Of a stretch of 64,000 bases of DNA, positions 1 to 7,674 are shown in pieces. The DNA is taken from the NCBI GenBank assembly GCA_016716135.1, contig JADJWX010000005.1, positions 310,001 to 374,000 of the forward strand. Direction: 5' to 3'. Source of the DNA: Lewinellaceae bacterium (GTDB lineage Bacteria; Bacteroidota; Bacteroidia; Chitinophagales; Saprospiraceae). The translations under genes and the position numbers were made by a program. The first letter of the stretch is position 1. Every line of letters begins with the position of its first letter. The notes below the pieces were generated by a model. It saw nothing but the letters and a program-made list of their open reading frames with translations, was not told where the DNA came from and made no database searches.

Positions 1-1
1 C

Positions 2-844
2 GCCCCGGCAAAATCGCCAATGCTCCACCCGCCCGGCGGAGACCGGTCGGCCTCGGTACGCGATTACCCGGGCAGGCAACAAGACCGCCTGGCCGATGAA
101 AACCTGCGAAACTGGCAACGGTTGTACGAAGGACTTGATCTGGCTGACAGCCAGGATAAGGCGTCGCCGTCGATTTTGCCCTCCGGAGCATCGGCGGATG
201 TTTCTTCCGGCAAATTTGATGTGCGCCCCGGCGCCGAGCCAACGGAAATGGACGATGACAGCGGCTCATTTTCCAAGGGGCAGAAGGAGCCTTACCAGAT
301 TCACGGGATGTATATCGTCAGCCAGATCAAATCGGGATTTTTGCTGATCGACCAACAGGCTGCCAGCGAGCGGATTTTGTACGAGCGCTATCTGGAGGCC
401 CTGCGCCAACAGCCGGTGAACACCCAAAAGGCGCTTTTCCCAAAAAATATTGAATTGTCGCCCGCCGATGCGGCTTTGTTGCGGGATATCCTGCAGGAGG
501 TTAATCGCCTCGGCTTTGATATTGCCGAATTTGGCGGCAACACGTTTATCGTGCACGGTGCACCGTCGGACATCGGTTCGGGGTTGACCGAGGAAGCCCT
601 GCTCGAGCGTCTGCTGACGCAGTACAAAAATAATTTGGAGCTCGAACTCGGTATTTCTGAAAATCTCGCGCGCTCCATGGCCCGGAGCGCTGCCCTGAAA
701 CGCGGTCAGCTGCTTAGCGTTGTTGAAATGCAGGATCTGATCGACCATCTTTTTGCCTGTACGTCGCCGTACAAAAGCCCGAATGGCCGTACCTGCTTTA
801 TTACCTTTGAGTTAGACGAACTTCAGAAACGGTTTAACTCCTGA
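2..844 (+). CDS. mutL: DNA mismatch repair protein MutL, C-terminal part (5' truncated by window edge)
   Basis: This is the end of MutL, the mismatch-repair ATPase that couples MutS to strand incision. The frame is already open at base 2, so the gene begins outside the window; only the linker and the C-terminal dimerisation domain are present. The linker is low-complexity and charged up to about base 290. The dimerisation domain starts near QIHGMYIVSQ. The endonuclease motif DQHA(X)2E(X)4E of nuclease-type MutL appears as DQQAASERILYE, with His replaced by Gln. The zinc-site motif CPHGRP reads SPNGRT, so Cys and His are missing. My recollection is that Bacteroidota MutL often varies here, so loss of nuclease activity is only a possibility. 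The rhomboid genes follow on the same strand after 57 bases. Identity is confident. Confidence 0.93.
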   Translation, partial: APAKSPMLHPPGGDRSASVRDYPGRQQDRLADENLRNWQRLYEGLDLADSQDKASPSILPSGASADVSSGKFDVRPGAEPTEMDDDSGSFSKGQKEPYQIHGMYIVSQIKSGFLLIDQQAASERILYERYLEALRQQPVNTQKALFPKNIELSPADAALLRDILQEVNRLGFDIAEFGGNTFIVHGAPSDIGSGLTEEALLERLLTQYKNNLELELGISENLARSMARSAALKRGQLLSVVEMQDLIDHLFACTSPYKSPNGRTCFITFELDELQKRFNS

Positions 845-901
845 TGATTTGACATGCACCATCCGTTTATTCCCAGTTCCTAATTTCGCGCATCAAGGAA
901 T

Positions 902-1573
902 ATGTCCATTTTCCAGTTTTACCAGCCTTTAACCGGTGTTGTCCGGCACTTGCTTATCCTGAATGTTCTGATGTTTATCGGTTCCTATGCGCTTCTGGGG
1001 AATGAATCCTGGAACCAGCAAACCGGCGAGGTCATCAATCTTGGCCGCCTGGTTTTGGCCGCTTACATGCCGGGCTCGGAACACTTTCAGCCGTTTCAGA
1101 TCGTCACGCATATGTTTATGCACGGCGATTTGGGGCACCTGGCGTTCAACATGCTGTCGCTGTATTTTTTTGGTCCCATGGTGGAAATGGCTTTTGGGAG
1201 CAAACGTTTTTTGTTCTACTACCTGTTTTGCGGCCTGGGCGCCTTTGCGCTGCATATAGGCGTGCAATGGTGGGAACTCGAAGCGGCCGGCTTCGACCCG
1301 CGCAGTTTCAACGGAGCCATGCTCGGCGCTTCGGGGGCTATTTTTGGTATTTATGTTGCTTTTGCCTATTTATACCCCAACCAGATCATCAGTTTGCTGA
1401 TCCCGCCGGTTTCGCTCAAAGCCAAGTATTTTGTTTTGATAATGGCCGGTATTGAATTATTTTACGGTTTCAGAGGTCATTCCACCGGCATAGCGCACTT
1501 TGCACATATTGGCGGTGCGGTATTTGGTTTTGGCTTGTTGATGTATTGGTACCGGTACCGGTTTCGCAACTGA
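902..1573 (+). CDS. Rhomboid family intramembrane serine protease
   Basis: A 223-residue polytopic membrane protein of the rhomboid family, which cleaves transmembrane segments inside the bilayer. The catalytic serine lies in GASGAIFG (Ser about 144) and the partner histidine in AHIGG (His about 202). The HMFMHGDLGHLAFNM stretch matches the conserved loop/TM2 region. Six hydrophobic segments fit the basic bacterial rhomboid core. A second rhomboid follows 57 bases downstream on the same strand, so the two are probably co-transcribed, perhaps with mutL. Substrates cannot be inferred. The start is placed at the ATG after AAGGAAT. Both catalytic residues are intact, so the protease is probably active. 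Confidence 0.93.
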   Translation: MSIFQFYQPLTGVVRHLLILNVLMFIGSYALLGNESWNQQTGEVINLGRLVLAAYMPGSEHFQPFQIVTHMFMHGDLGHLAFNMLSLYFFGPMVEMAFGSKRFLFYYLFCGLGAFALHIGVQWWELEAAGFDPRSFNGAMLGASGAIFGIYVAFAYLYPNQIISLLIPPVSLKAKYFVLIMAGIELFYGFRGHSTGIAHFAHIGGAVFGFGLLMYWYRYRFRN

Positions 1574-1630
1574 TGAACTGGAATATTCCCATATCCCAAT
1601 ATCCCAATATTATAATAGCACAACACAACT

Positions 1631-2563
1631 ATGGCACTATTCGGCTCCATATGGGATGATATACGGCATACTTTCCGGATTGGAAATATGGTGATGCGGT
1701 TGGTCTTTGTGAATTTTGGCGTTTTTGTTTTGGTCAACCTGGTTTATCTCGTGCTGGCTTTGCAGCAAGGCCGCATGGACGCCGAGGCCAACCTGTGGGA
1801 GGGCCTTCAATGGCTTTGTATTCCGGCTTCGGGCCGCACGTTGTTGTTCCAACCCTGGTCGCCCATTACACACATGTTTTTGCATGAAAACTTTATGCAC
1901 GTCCTGGGGAATCTCTTTTTTTTATACCTCTTCGGGGTGATTGTCGGAGATCTTGGCGGCGACAAACGGGTGCTGCCCATTTACCTGTTGGGCGGGCTTT
2001 TCGGCGGTTTTATGTTTATGCTTTCTGCCCAGGTTATGCCCAATATCGGCGCTTATGCCCTGGGTGCTTCCGGCGCCGTCATGGCGCTGGGCGGGGCTGC
2101 CATGGTGCTGGCGCCCGATTACCGGGTGCGACTGTTCCTGCTGGGCGAAATAAAAGTGAAATACGTCGTGTTGGTACTCCTGCTGTTCGACCTGATCGGG
2201 ATCGCCAATAAATATAACTCCGGCGGGCATGTCGCCCACCTCGGCGGTTTTGCCATGGGCTGCCTGTTTGTGTATCGCCTGCGCGACGGACACGACTGGG
2301 CCGAACCCGTGAACCGGTTGTTGGACCGGATCTCAAACTGGTTTGCCGTAGATAAGGGCCCCCGGGCGCCAAGGCGAAAGCCGCAAAAAGCATTTTCCCG
2401 TACGTTTACGGCCACCCGGGGCGGGCGCGCACCGCAAGACGAAAGTGCCGCGTATTCCTACCAGGAGCGGCTCGATGCCATCCTCGATAAAATAAAACAG
2501 AGCGGCTACGAAAGCCTGACGCCTGAGGAAAAAGAGTTTTTGTATGACGCGAGCAAACGTTAG
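1631..2563 (+). CDS. Rhomboid family intramembrane serine protease with C-terminal cytoplasmic tail
   Basis: A second rhomboid protease of 310 residues. Catalytic Ser is about residue 147 in GASGAVMA and His about residue 203 in HVAHLGG. The core is longer than in the upstream paralogue. It is followed by a soluble basic tail of roughly 90 residues ending in a helical segment rich in Glu and Lys (EERLDAILDKIKQSGYESL region), which resembles the short helical tail seen on many Bacteroidota rhomboids. The 57-base spacer before it carries two ATATCCCA words and AATATT palindromes but no clear promoter. The two rhomboids differ strongly in sequence, so the tandem is old. They may cleave different substrates or cooperate; nothing here decides that. 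Confidence 0.92.
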   Translation: MALFGSIWDDIRHTFRIGNMVMRLVFVNFGVFVLVNLVYLVLALQQGRMDAEANLWEGLQWLCIPASGRTLLFQPWSPITHMFLHENFMHVLGNLFFLYLFGVIVGDLGGDKRVLPIYLLGGLFGGFMFMLSAQVMPNIGAYALGASGAVMALGGAAMVLAPDYRVRLFLLGEIKVKYVVLVLLLFDLIGIANKYNSGGHVAHLGGFAMGCLFVYRLRDGHDWAEPVNRLLDRISNWFAVDKGPRAPRRKPQKAFSRTFTATRGGRAPQDESAAYSYQERLDAILDKIKQSGYESLTPEEKEFLYDASKR

Positions 2564-2623
2564 CCCTTGGTTTTTGGCTATTGGCTGCCGCCCCAAACCC
2601 CAAGCCAACAGCCCAAAGCCTGC

Positions 2624-3664
2624 ATGTTAAAACAGATCATCAAAATCCTGAGTGCCGCCGTCATTGTCATGACGTTTTTGGCCTACCTGTGCCCGTTTGT
2701 CAACCCGGCATCCTTCCGCTGGTTTGCGTTTTTCGGGACGGCATTTCCCTGGTTGTTGCTGGCTAATATTTTACTGCTGGTGGTTTGGGCCAGCCGGGTA
2801 CACCGGTTTGCCTTGTACCATTTAGCCATCCTGTTGTTTGGCTGGCAGCATGTTACCGGTTTTATCGGCTTGAATTTTAGCGGCGATCTGGCTCCGGAAA
2901 ATGCCATTACGGTTGCGACGCACAACCTGGGCGGTTTCTTTCGCGGTATTCATTTGTCGGAAGCGGAGTGGGAGCAGATTTACGTGGACTATGCCCAGTT
3001 TTTGAAAAAAAACGGCGATCCGGGTATCCTCTGCACCCAGGAAAGCGGCCGCAAGTTTACCCGGTCGGTAGCCGAAAAAATGGGCTACAAACACAGCTTC
3101 CACCTCAACCGGAGCGGAAACGCCATTCTCAGCCGTTACCCGGTGCTCCGGGGCGGGCAGGTGCCGTTTGGCCAACCCGAAAACACGTCGATTTGGGCCG
3201 ATCTTAAAATCGGCGACCGAACGGTCCGGGTGTACAACGTGCACTTGCAATCCAACAAAGTGACCAACGAAACCAAACGCGTGATCCGGGACTCGGATTT
3301 ACAGGACAAACAAACCTGGCGCGATATCAACCGCGTGCTTCGAAAAGTTGGCGGTGCTACCAGTGTGCGCGCCGGCCAGGCTAAAAAACTACGCGACCTC
3401 ATCGCCGCCTGCCCGCACCCGGTGATCCTTTGCGGCGATTTTAATGACACACCCAACTCCTACGTGTACAGTCAACTGGCCGAAAACATGCAGGACACCT
3501 TCCGCGACACCGGCCTGGGCCTGGGCACTACCTTCTCCGGCGCGGTGCCTTTTCTGCGCATCGACTACATCCTCGCCGATCCGCGCATGCAGCCCTATTC
3601 CTGCAAAGTATTGCGCGGCAGCGCTTCGGATCATTATGCTGTGGTGGCGAAATTGGGGTTTTAA
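2624..3664 (+). CDS. Membrane-anchored endonuclease/exonuclease/phosphatase (EEP) family protein
   Basis: 346 residues. The N-terminal 85 or so residues form two to three hydrophobic segments. They are followed by an EEP (DNase I-like) domain: THNLGGF near the start, the metal-binding Glu in CTQESG, NVHLQSN, the catalytic GDFND at residues 271-275, and the terminal SDHYAVV with the last catalytic Asp-His. This order matches Bacteroidota membrane-anchored EEP proteins that cleave phosphodiesters; the substrate is unknown. The start at 2624 puts MLKQ before the first hydrophobic segment; an upstream in-frame ATG at 2567 lies in an inverted repeat and looks non-coding. The last 257 bases recur at 5301-5557 beyond an inserted glycosyltransferase gene, so the present 3' end may be a recombinant. 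Confidence 0.88.
   Translation: MLKQIIKILSAAVIVMTFLAYLCPFVNPASFRWFAFFGTAFPWLLLANILLLVVWASRVHRFALYHLAILLFGWQHVTGFIGLNFSGDLAPENAITVATHNLGGFFRGIHLSEAEWEQIYVDYAQFLKKNGDPGILCTQESGRKFTRSVAEKMGYKHSFHLNRSGNAILSRYPVLRGGQVPFGQPENTSIWADLKIGDRTVRVYNVHLQSNKVTNETKRVIRDSDLQDKQTWRDINRVLRKVGGATSVRAGQAKKLRDLIAACPHPVILCGDFNDTPNSYVYSQLAENMQDTFRDTGLGLGTTFSGAVPFLRIDYILADPRMQPYSCKVLRGSASDHYAVVAKLGF
3408..3664 (+). repeat. 257-bp direct repeat, copy A (inside the intact EEP gene)
   Basis: Bases 3408-3664 (end of codon 262 to the stop) match 5301-5557 without gaps. Only five bases differ, all at third codon positions and all synonymous: AAT/AAC, ACA/ACG, AGT/AGC, GAT/GAC and AAA/AAG. The repeat ends exactly at the TAA stop. 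Together with copy B it brackets the GT39 gene. Confidence 0.97.
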
Positions 3665-3723
3665 GTGGGCGCAGATAGGTTAATCTATAGAGGAATATTT
3701 TGGAGCAACTATATAGTCAGTTC

Positions 3724-5199
3724 TTACCGATATATTGATTTGAAAATGATACCCTCTTTTTCTTCTTTATGAATATAAACGGTATATTTTAAGTTGATTA
3801 ATGAATCAATTATGGCCGCATTAGGCATTGAAGACCTGGCTGTTATGTTTCTTCCATAGAACATCGCTTCTATGTAATGTGGCTCATTTAGTAGAATGAC
3901 CCTGCTTTTTCCTTCTACTCGTTTTACAAATGATTTCAAGTCTGTACACCATTGTGGAGTATCCCGCTGTGTAAAAGGTTTAATTCTTTCTATTGAATAT
4001 CGAATTGGGAGAAGGAATAGCAGACCAATAAGAATATTCGCGGCAATTCTAAATCTGTTTTGGCCGGAGATGTTTTGTAGGCGAAGAATAAAAAGTGCAG
4101 TGAGTAAAAAGAAAGCGGGCGCCGAAATGAAAATATAAGATTGCATTTTCGTTTGTGCAGCAGAAAAGAAAGCTAACGGGATCATTATCCAGATTGTTAA
4201 AAAAAATAGTTCAAGCGATTCTCTGCTGTTTTTAATTGATCGAAAAATCAACCAGGCTAATGGAATGTAAATCGCCTCTCCAAAGACAATCCTAATAATA
4301 TCTATAAAGTATAATGGATATTGTTTATGGCCTTCTAGTGGTTCAAAAAAATGTCTTATATTATATTTGCTTTCCCAGGTTGCTTCTACTGGAAATTGAG
4401 TATGTGTCCAAATTTGCCAAGGCAAAAACACACAACCTGCAATTAACAGTATCGCTATGGATTCGAATACAATTCTTCCTGGTTGTGGTTTTGAATAGTG
4501 CAATCGGAGAGTAAACCATAATGGTATTACGATTAATGCCGGCAGCCACTTTGTGAGTATTGATGCGCCTAAAAACAGACCAGTCAAAATAATAAAAATT
4601 GGCCTTCTATCTTTAGCAGCATATACTGCAAACAGTACTGTAATTTCAATTAATGCCTGAAAAAATACGTCAACGTGATCTGTCGTAGTCCTTCCTCCAA
4701 CTAGTTCTACTGCCAACCCATTAATCGAATGAAAAAAGGCTGCAAGCAGCCCAACTTTTTCATTAAACAGCAACCTGCCAATCTGATAGGTGGTGAAAAT
4801 GGCAATTGTTGAGATTAGGATGGAAGGAACTCTCACCGCAAATTCAGAAGGCCCTAAAAAAAAGATGCTAAGGGCAATGCCCCAAAGTGATAATGGTTGC
4901 TTGTGAAGCCAGACGTGATTTTGCCCCCAATCTTGATAATCATACTCTAAAACCGGCTCTTTTATAAGCACTGGTTTAAATGGCTGTTCCGTTAAGTTTT
5001 TGGCGACTAAAGCGTGGTATCTTTCATCCCATTCGTGTAAATAAGGATCAAGTGAGACATAAGTTCTCAGAATGATTCCCATAAGTAAAATCAATGAAAG
5101 TGAATACCCATAACTCCTTTTCCGATAATACCTCCATGCCAGACTTGCCAAAATAATTGATAATAAAATTGAAAATGAACCTGCTATGATATTATCCAT
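3724..5199 (-). CDS. Glycosyltransferase family 39-like integral membrane protein (ArnT/PMT type), in AT-rich insert
   Basis: 491 residues with about ten hydrophobic segments. Such enzymes move a sugar from a polyprenyl-phosphate donor to lipid or protein on the outer face of the inner membrane. The first periplasmic loop carries the acidic motif HEWDERYHALVAKN, typical of ArnT/PMT_2 proteins. A second conserved loop (HKQPLSLWGIA, then GPSEFAVRVPSIL) also fits. The C-terminal 90 residues form a small soluble domain. The gene is clearly more AT-rich than its neighbours and uses A/T-ending codons. It is the only gene between the two copies of the EEP 3' end and faces the other way. No sugar-biosynthesis genes adjoin it. 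Horizontal acquisition is inferred; donor and acceptor are unknown. Confidence 0.85.
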   Translation of the reverse strand: MDNIIAGSFSILLSIILASLAWRYYRKRSYGYSLSLILLMGIILRTYVSLDPYLHEWDERYHALVAKNLTEQPFKPVLIKEPVLEYDYQDWGQNHVWLHKQPLSLWGIALSIFFLGPSEFAVRVPSILISTIAIFTTYQIGRLLFNEKVGLLAAFFHSINGLAVELVGGRTTTDHVDVFFQALIEITVLFAVYAAKDRRPIFIILTGLFLGASILTKWLPALIVIPLWFTLRLHYSKPQPGRIVFESIAILLIAGCVFLPWQIWTHTQFPVEATWESKYNIRHFFEPLEGHKQYPLYFIDIIRIVFGEAIYIPLAWLIFRSIKNSRESLELFFLTIWIMIPLAFFSAAQTKMQSYIFISAPAFFLLTALFILRLQNISGQNRFRIAANILIGLLFLLPIRYSIERIKPFTQRDTPQWCTDLKSFVKRVEGKSRVILLNEPHYIEAMFYGRNITARSSMPNAAIIDSLINLKYTVYIHKEEKEGIIFKSIYR

Positions 5200-5300
5200 A
5201 TTCTGGCATAGTAAATTTTAAACACGCTCGAAATCAATTGAACAGAACCTGAAGGTGAAATAGTGTTAAGGATCAACAGTCGGACTACAAATTTAATCGA

Positions 5301-5557
5301 CCTGCCCGCACCCGGTGATCCTTTGCGGCGATTTTAACGACACGCCCAACTCCTACGTGTACAGCCAACTGGCCGAAAACATGCAGGACACCTTCCGCGA
5401 CACCGGCCTGGGCCTGGGCACTACCTTCTCCGGCGCGGTGCCTTTTCTGCGCATCGACTACATCCTCGCCGACCCGCGCATGCAGCCCTATTCCTGCAAA
5501 GTATTGCGCGGCAGCGCTTCGGATCATTATGCTGTGGTGGCGAAGTTGGGGTTTTAA
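5301..5557 (+). pseudogene. Detached 3' fragment of the EEP gene (direct repeat, copy B)
   Basis: An 85-codon orphan end of the EEP gene, starting abruptly at CCTGCCCGCACCCGG and running to its TAA. It contains an in-frame ATG at 5315 but lacks the first 262 codons, including the membrane anchor and most catalytic residues, so it cannot encode a working enzyme. Its stop overlaps by three bases the stop of the convergent SRPBCC gene. This suggests that copy B is the original gene end, left beside its original neighbour, while copy A arrived with or was formed by the GT insertion. Confidence 0.93.
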
Positions 5558-6690
5558 ACCAGTTCCAGCGGCACAGTGCTTCCCCGCAACTGCGCATCCC
5601 GTTCGGCAATCTGTTTAATGGTTTTGAGTTGGACTCCGGTCATCAGGCTGTGTACCGGCGGATAAAAAACATAACCGGCGAGCCATTCGGCCCACTTCGG
5701 CGCCGATTTCATTTTTGCGCGCACAATCAGGCGGGTAGCATCGGCGCCAATGGGCTCAAGTACAAAAGCCCAGGTCATTTTGAACGGTTTCAGCACACCG
5801 CTCGCCTTTTCCGCTTCGCCGCCAATCACAAAAAAGTTGTTTTTGGAAACCTGGTACACTTCAAAAAAATCATCTTGTGCCGGTGTGGCAGCCAGCCGGT
5901 CGCCGGGTTGCCGGTCGGTCCATTCGGGCTTCAGGTAATCGATGCTTGGCGCGCCACCATGGTCGAGCAGGTCAATGCTGTACCAACCTGCGCGGTCGCA
6001 GCCCAGTTGCATCAGGTAAGGCCAAACGATGGAAGGCGGCGCTTCAATAGCTACCTGGTGTGTGATGGCGTAATTGGTGTCGGGGATAATTTCATCGCCG
6101 GGCAACGGAAGCGTGTCGGGGTCGGGCGCCTGCATTTTTCCAAGCACCGCTTCAAAATGTTTCATGGCGGAATTTCGGATCAAGCGCGAACCGATACCGA
6201 TAATCCGGTAATACTTGCTGAGTTTATCCCAGCTCCGCTCATCGGTGGCAGTGGTGCGCAATTCCAGGCTGACCGTGCTGCCATCCTGATAGGGCTCTAC
6301 CGAAATTGCCCAGGCAAGTTTGCCCCAACCGGGCGCCTCAAAATCGCGGAACGCATCAGGGCTGACCTCGGCGAAGGGAATGTTCAAATGCCAGAACTGA
6401 CCCACCGAGCCGACGACAACTTCCCGGCCGGGCACCTCCGTCAGCAGCATGAAACCGGTTCCATCGCTGACCACCTGATCCACGCTTACCCCCGTGCTTT
6501 CCGGCGCTTGTTCTTTTCCGGTAAACTTTTCCGGCAGGGTCCGGATATCAAACAACAACTTTACCCAGGGAATATCGGAAGCGTCAAAATGCCGGGCAAT
6601 TTCCCAGGCCTGCTCCGGGCTGGCTTGCACGTAAATTCGATGGATTTCGGTATGCCGGGGTTTTGGCAGATATTTTTGAATTGCACGCAT
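5554..6690 (-). CDS. Tandem SRPBCC (START-like) domain protein
   Basis: 378 residues forming two SRPBCC/polyketide-cyclase-like domains. The first is about residues 15-180 (EIHRIYVQASPEQAWEIARH opens it). The second is about residues 205-365 (TNYAITHQVAIEAPPSIVWP opens it, with WAFVLEPIGADATRLIVRAK near its end). The repeated pattern of an opening beta strand with P-x-x-V/A-W, followed by a late strand with T-x-L-x-x-R, is characteristic. Such domains bind hydrophobic ligands or act as uncharacterised cyclases or aromatase-like proteins; no ligand can be named. No signal peptide is visible. It follows a membrane-protein gene on the same strand after 59 bases and may share its transcript. Family assignment is good, function unknown. 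Confidence 0.8.
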   Translation of the reverse strand: MRAIQKYLPKPRHTEIHRIYVQASPEQAWEIARHFDASDIPWVKLLFDIRTLPEKFTGKEQAPESTGVSVDQVVSDGTGFMLLTEVPGREVVVGSVGQFWHLNIPFAEVSPDAFRDFEAPGWGKLAWAISVEPYQDGSTVSLELRTTATDERSWDKLSKYYRIIGIGSRLIRNSAMKHFEAVLGKMQAPDPDTLPLPGDEIIPDTNYAITHQVAIEAPPSIVWPYLMQLGCDRAGWYSIDLLDHGGAPSIDYLKPEWTDRQPGDRLAATPAQDDFFEVYQVSKNNFFVIGGEAEKASGVLKPFKMTWAFVLEPIGADATRLIVRAKMKSAPKWAEWLAGYVFYPPVHSLMTGVQLKTIKQIAERDAQLRGSTVPLELV

Positions 6691-6749
6691 GGCCGTTGAT
6701 TTTAGTTTTTTTTAAATATTGTTCCACCCACGCACAAACCGATTTGCAG

Positions 6750-7448
6750 CTACAAAACAAGGGTCGTTTCCCGGTGTCTGGCGTGCCGGTAAATCAACAC
6801 CATCAGCACGATCATCAGCACATTCCACAGAAAATAAGCCGCAAGTCCGGCCGGAGTTAGAACCCACTGCACGTCAATCACGGTAAAAACCACACCCAAT
6901 ATGCTCAAAACGCCATTGCCGGCCAGCAATCCGCTGATCCAGGCACTCCAGCCGGTGTAATACCCCCGGAGCAACCAGGTCGCCACTCCCAAAATGCCGT
7001 AGCCCCACATTTCGACAGCCCAACACAGCGACATCGGGTTGGCCATGGAAAAGGCAGCCAGGATCGGGTCGGATTCCGGCTGATAATGCAACGCCAGATG
7101 GCGGACGAAGGTGGTTTGACAGATGTAGTTGAAAAGGATCAGTGTGGCGAAAACGGTGGTCGCGGCCAATGCAAGCAACGTGACAAACCGCAAGCGGGTG
7201 TTTTCGGGTTTTACATTCAAATAATGACCGGCAGCCAGCAGCAGCATCCCGCCGATCAGCAACAAGCCAAAATAATACGGGACATCCTGAATGACGTGGT
7301 AGTGGGCTGCGAATACAGCTGGGGATTCCCAAGCCGGTTGCGGGTGGGTCTGCTGCACAAAAAGAAATGCCGCAGGCCCCGAAAGCACATAACCGGCAAG
7401 CGCGATCGCTGCACCGGAAGCAATGAGTCGGTTGTAGCTGGGTTGCAT
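6750..7448 (-). CDS. Six-TM integral membrane protein of unknown function
   Basis: 232 residues from the ATG at 7448 (MQPSYNRLIASG). The open frame extends further upstream but that part is Arg/Lys-rich and looks non-coding. About six transmembrane helices are visible, including LIASGAAIALAGYVL, YYFGLLLIGGMLLLAA and LLALAATTVFATLILF. The overall shape resembles DUF4386-type small membrane proteins, but I cannot confirm a family. It precedes the SRPBCC gene on the same strand, a pairing that could mean a joint role in handling a membrane-associated hydrophobic compound; this is speculation. No catalytic motif is seen. Confidence 0.72.
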   Translation of the reverse strand: MQPSYNRLIASGAAIALAGYVLSGPAAFLFVQQTHPQPAWESPAVFAAHYHVIQDVPYYFGLLLIGGMLLLAAGHYLNVKPENTRLRFVTLLALAATTVFATLILFNYICQTTFVRHLALHYQPESDPILAAFSMANPMSLCWAVEMWGYGILGVATWLLRGYYTGWSAWISGLLAGNGVLSILGVVFTVIDVQWVLTPAGLAAYFLWNVLMIVLMVLIYRHARHRETTLVL

Positions 7449-7661
7449 GGTGGGGCATTTTGGCCGCCGGTTGGAGGACCGGTCGGGGGTGGAACGTTTT
7501 TTTGTGTTTATCGGCCTCCAGCGCCGAATACACAATACAAAAATCCGGGAAGCCAGGCTATTTTGTCCATGATGCCAATCAGGAATCTGTATGACGGAAC
7601 GCCGGAGAAAAACCCCGAATTAACATCGAAATTGGAACCAATTAATCCCTCCAAGCTTTTA

Positions 7662-7669
7662 TACCTTTG
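7662..7669 (+). promoter_or_regulatory. Bacteroidota -7 promoter box TACCTTTG for cysS
   Basis: An exact match to TAnnTTTG. The final G is six bases before the cysS ATG, so transcription would begin at or next to the start codon and the mRNA would be leaderless or nearly so. A TTG -33 element at the usual spacing is not present; the nearest TTG is about 27 bases upstream. Confidence 0.6.
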
Positions 7670-7674
7670 CGCCT

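Noticed and set aside
2567..2623. Extended start of the EEP protein at 2567
   Set aside because: The added residues come from an inverted repeat and the start at 2624 places a membrane helix properly.
5315..5557. An 80-residue protein gene
   Set aside because: It is the last part of the EEP gene duplicated; it lacks most catalytic residues, a promoter and the membrane anchor.
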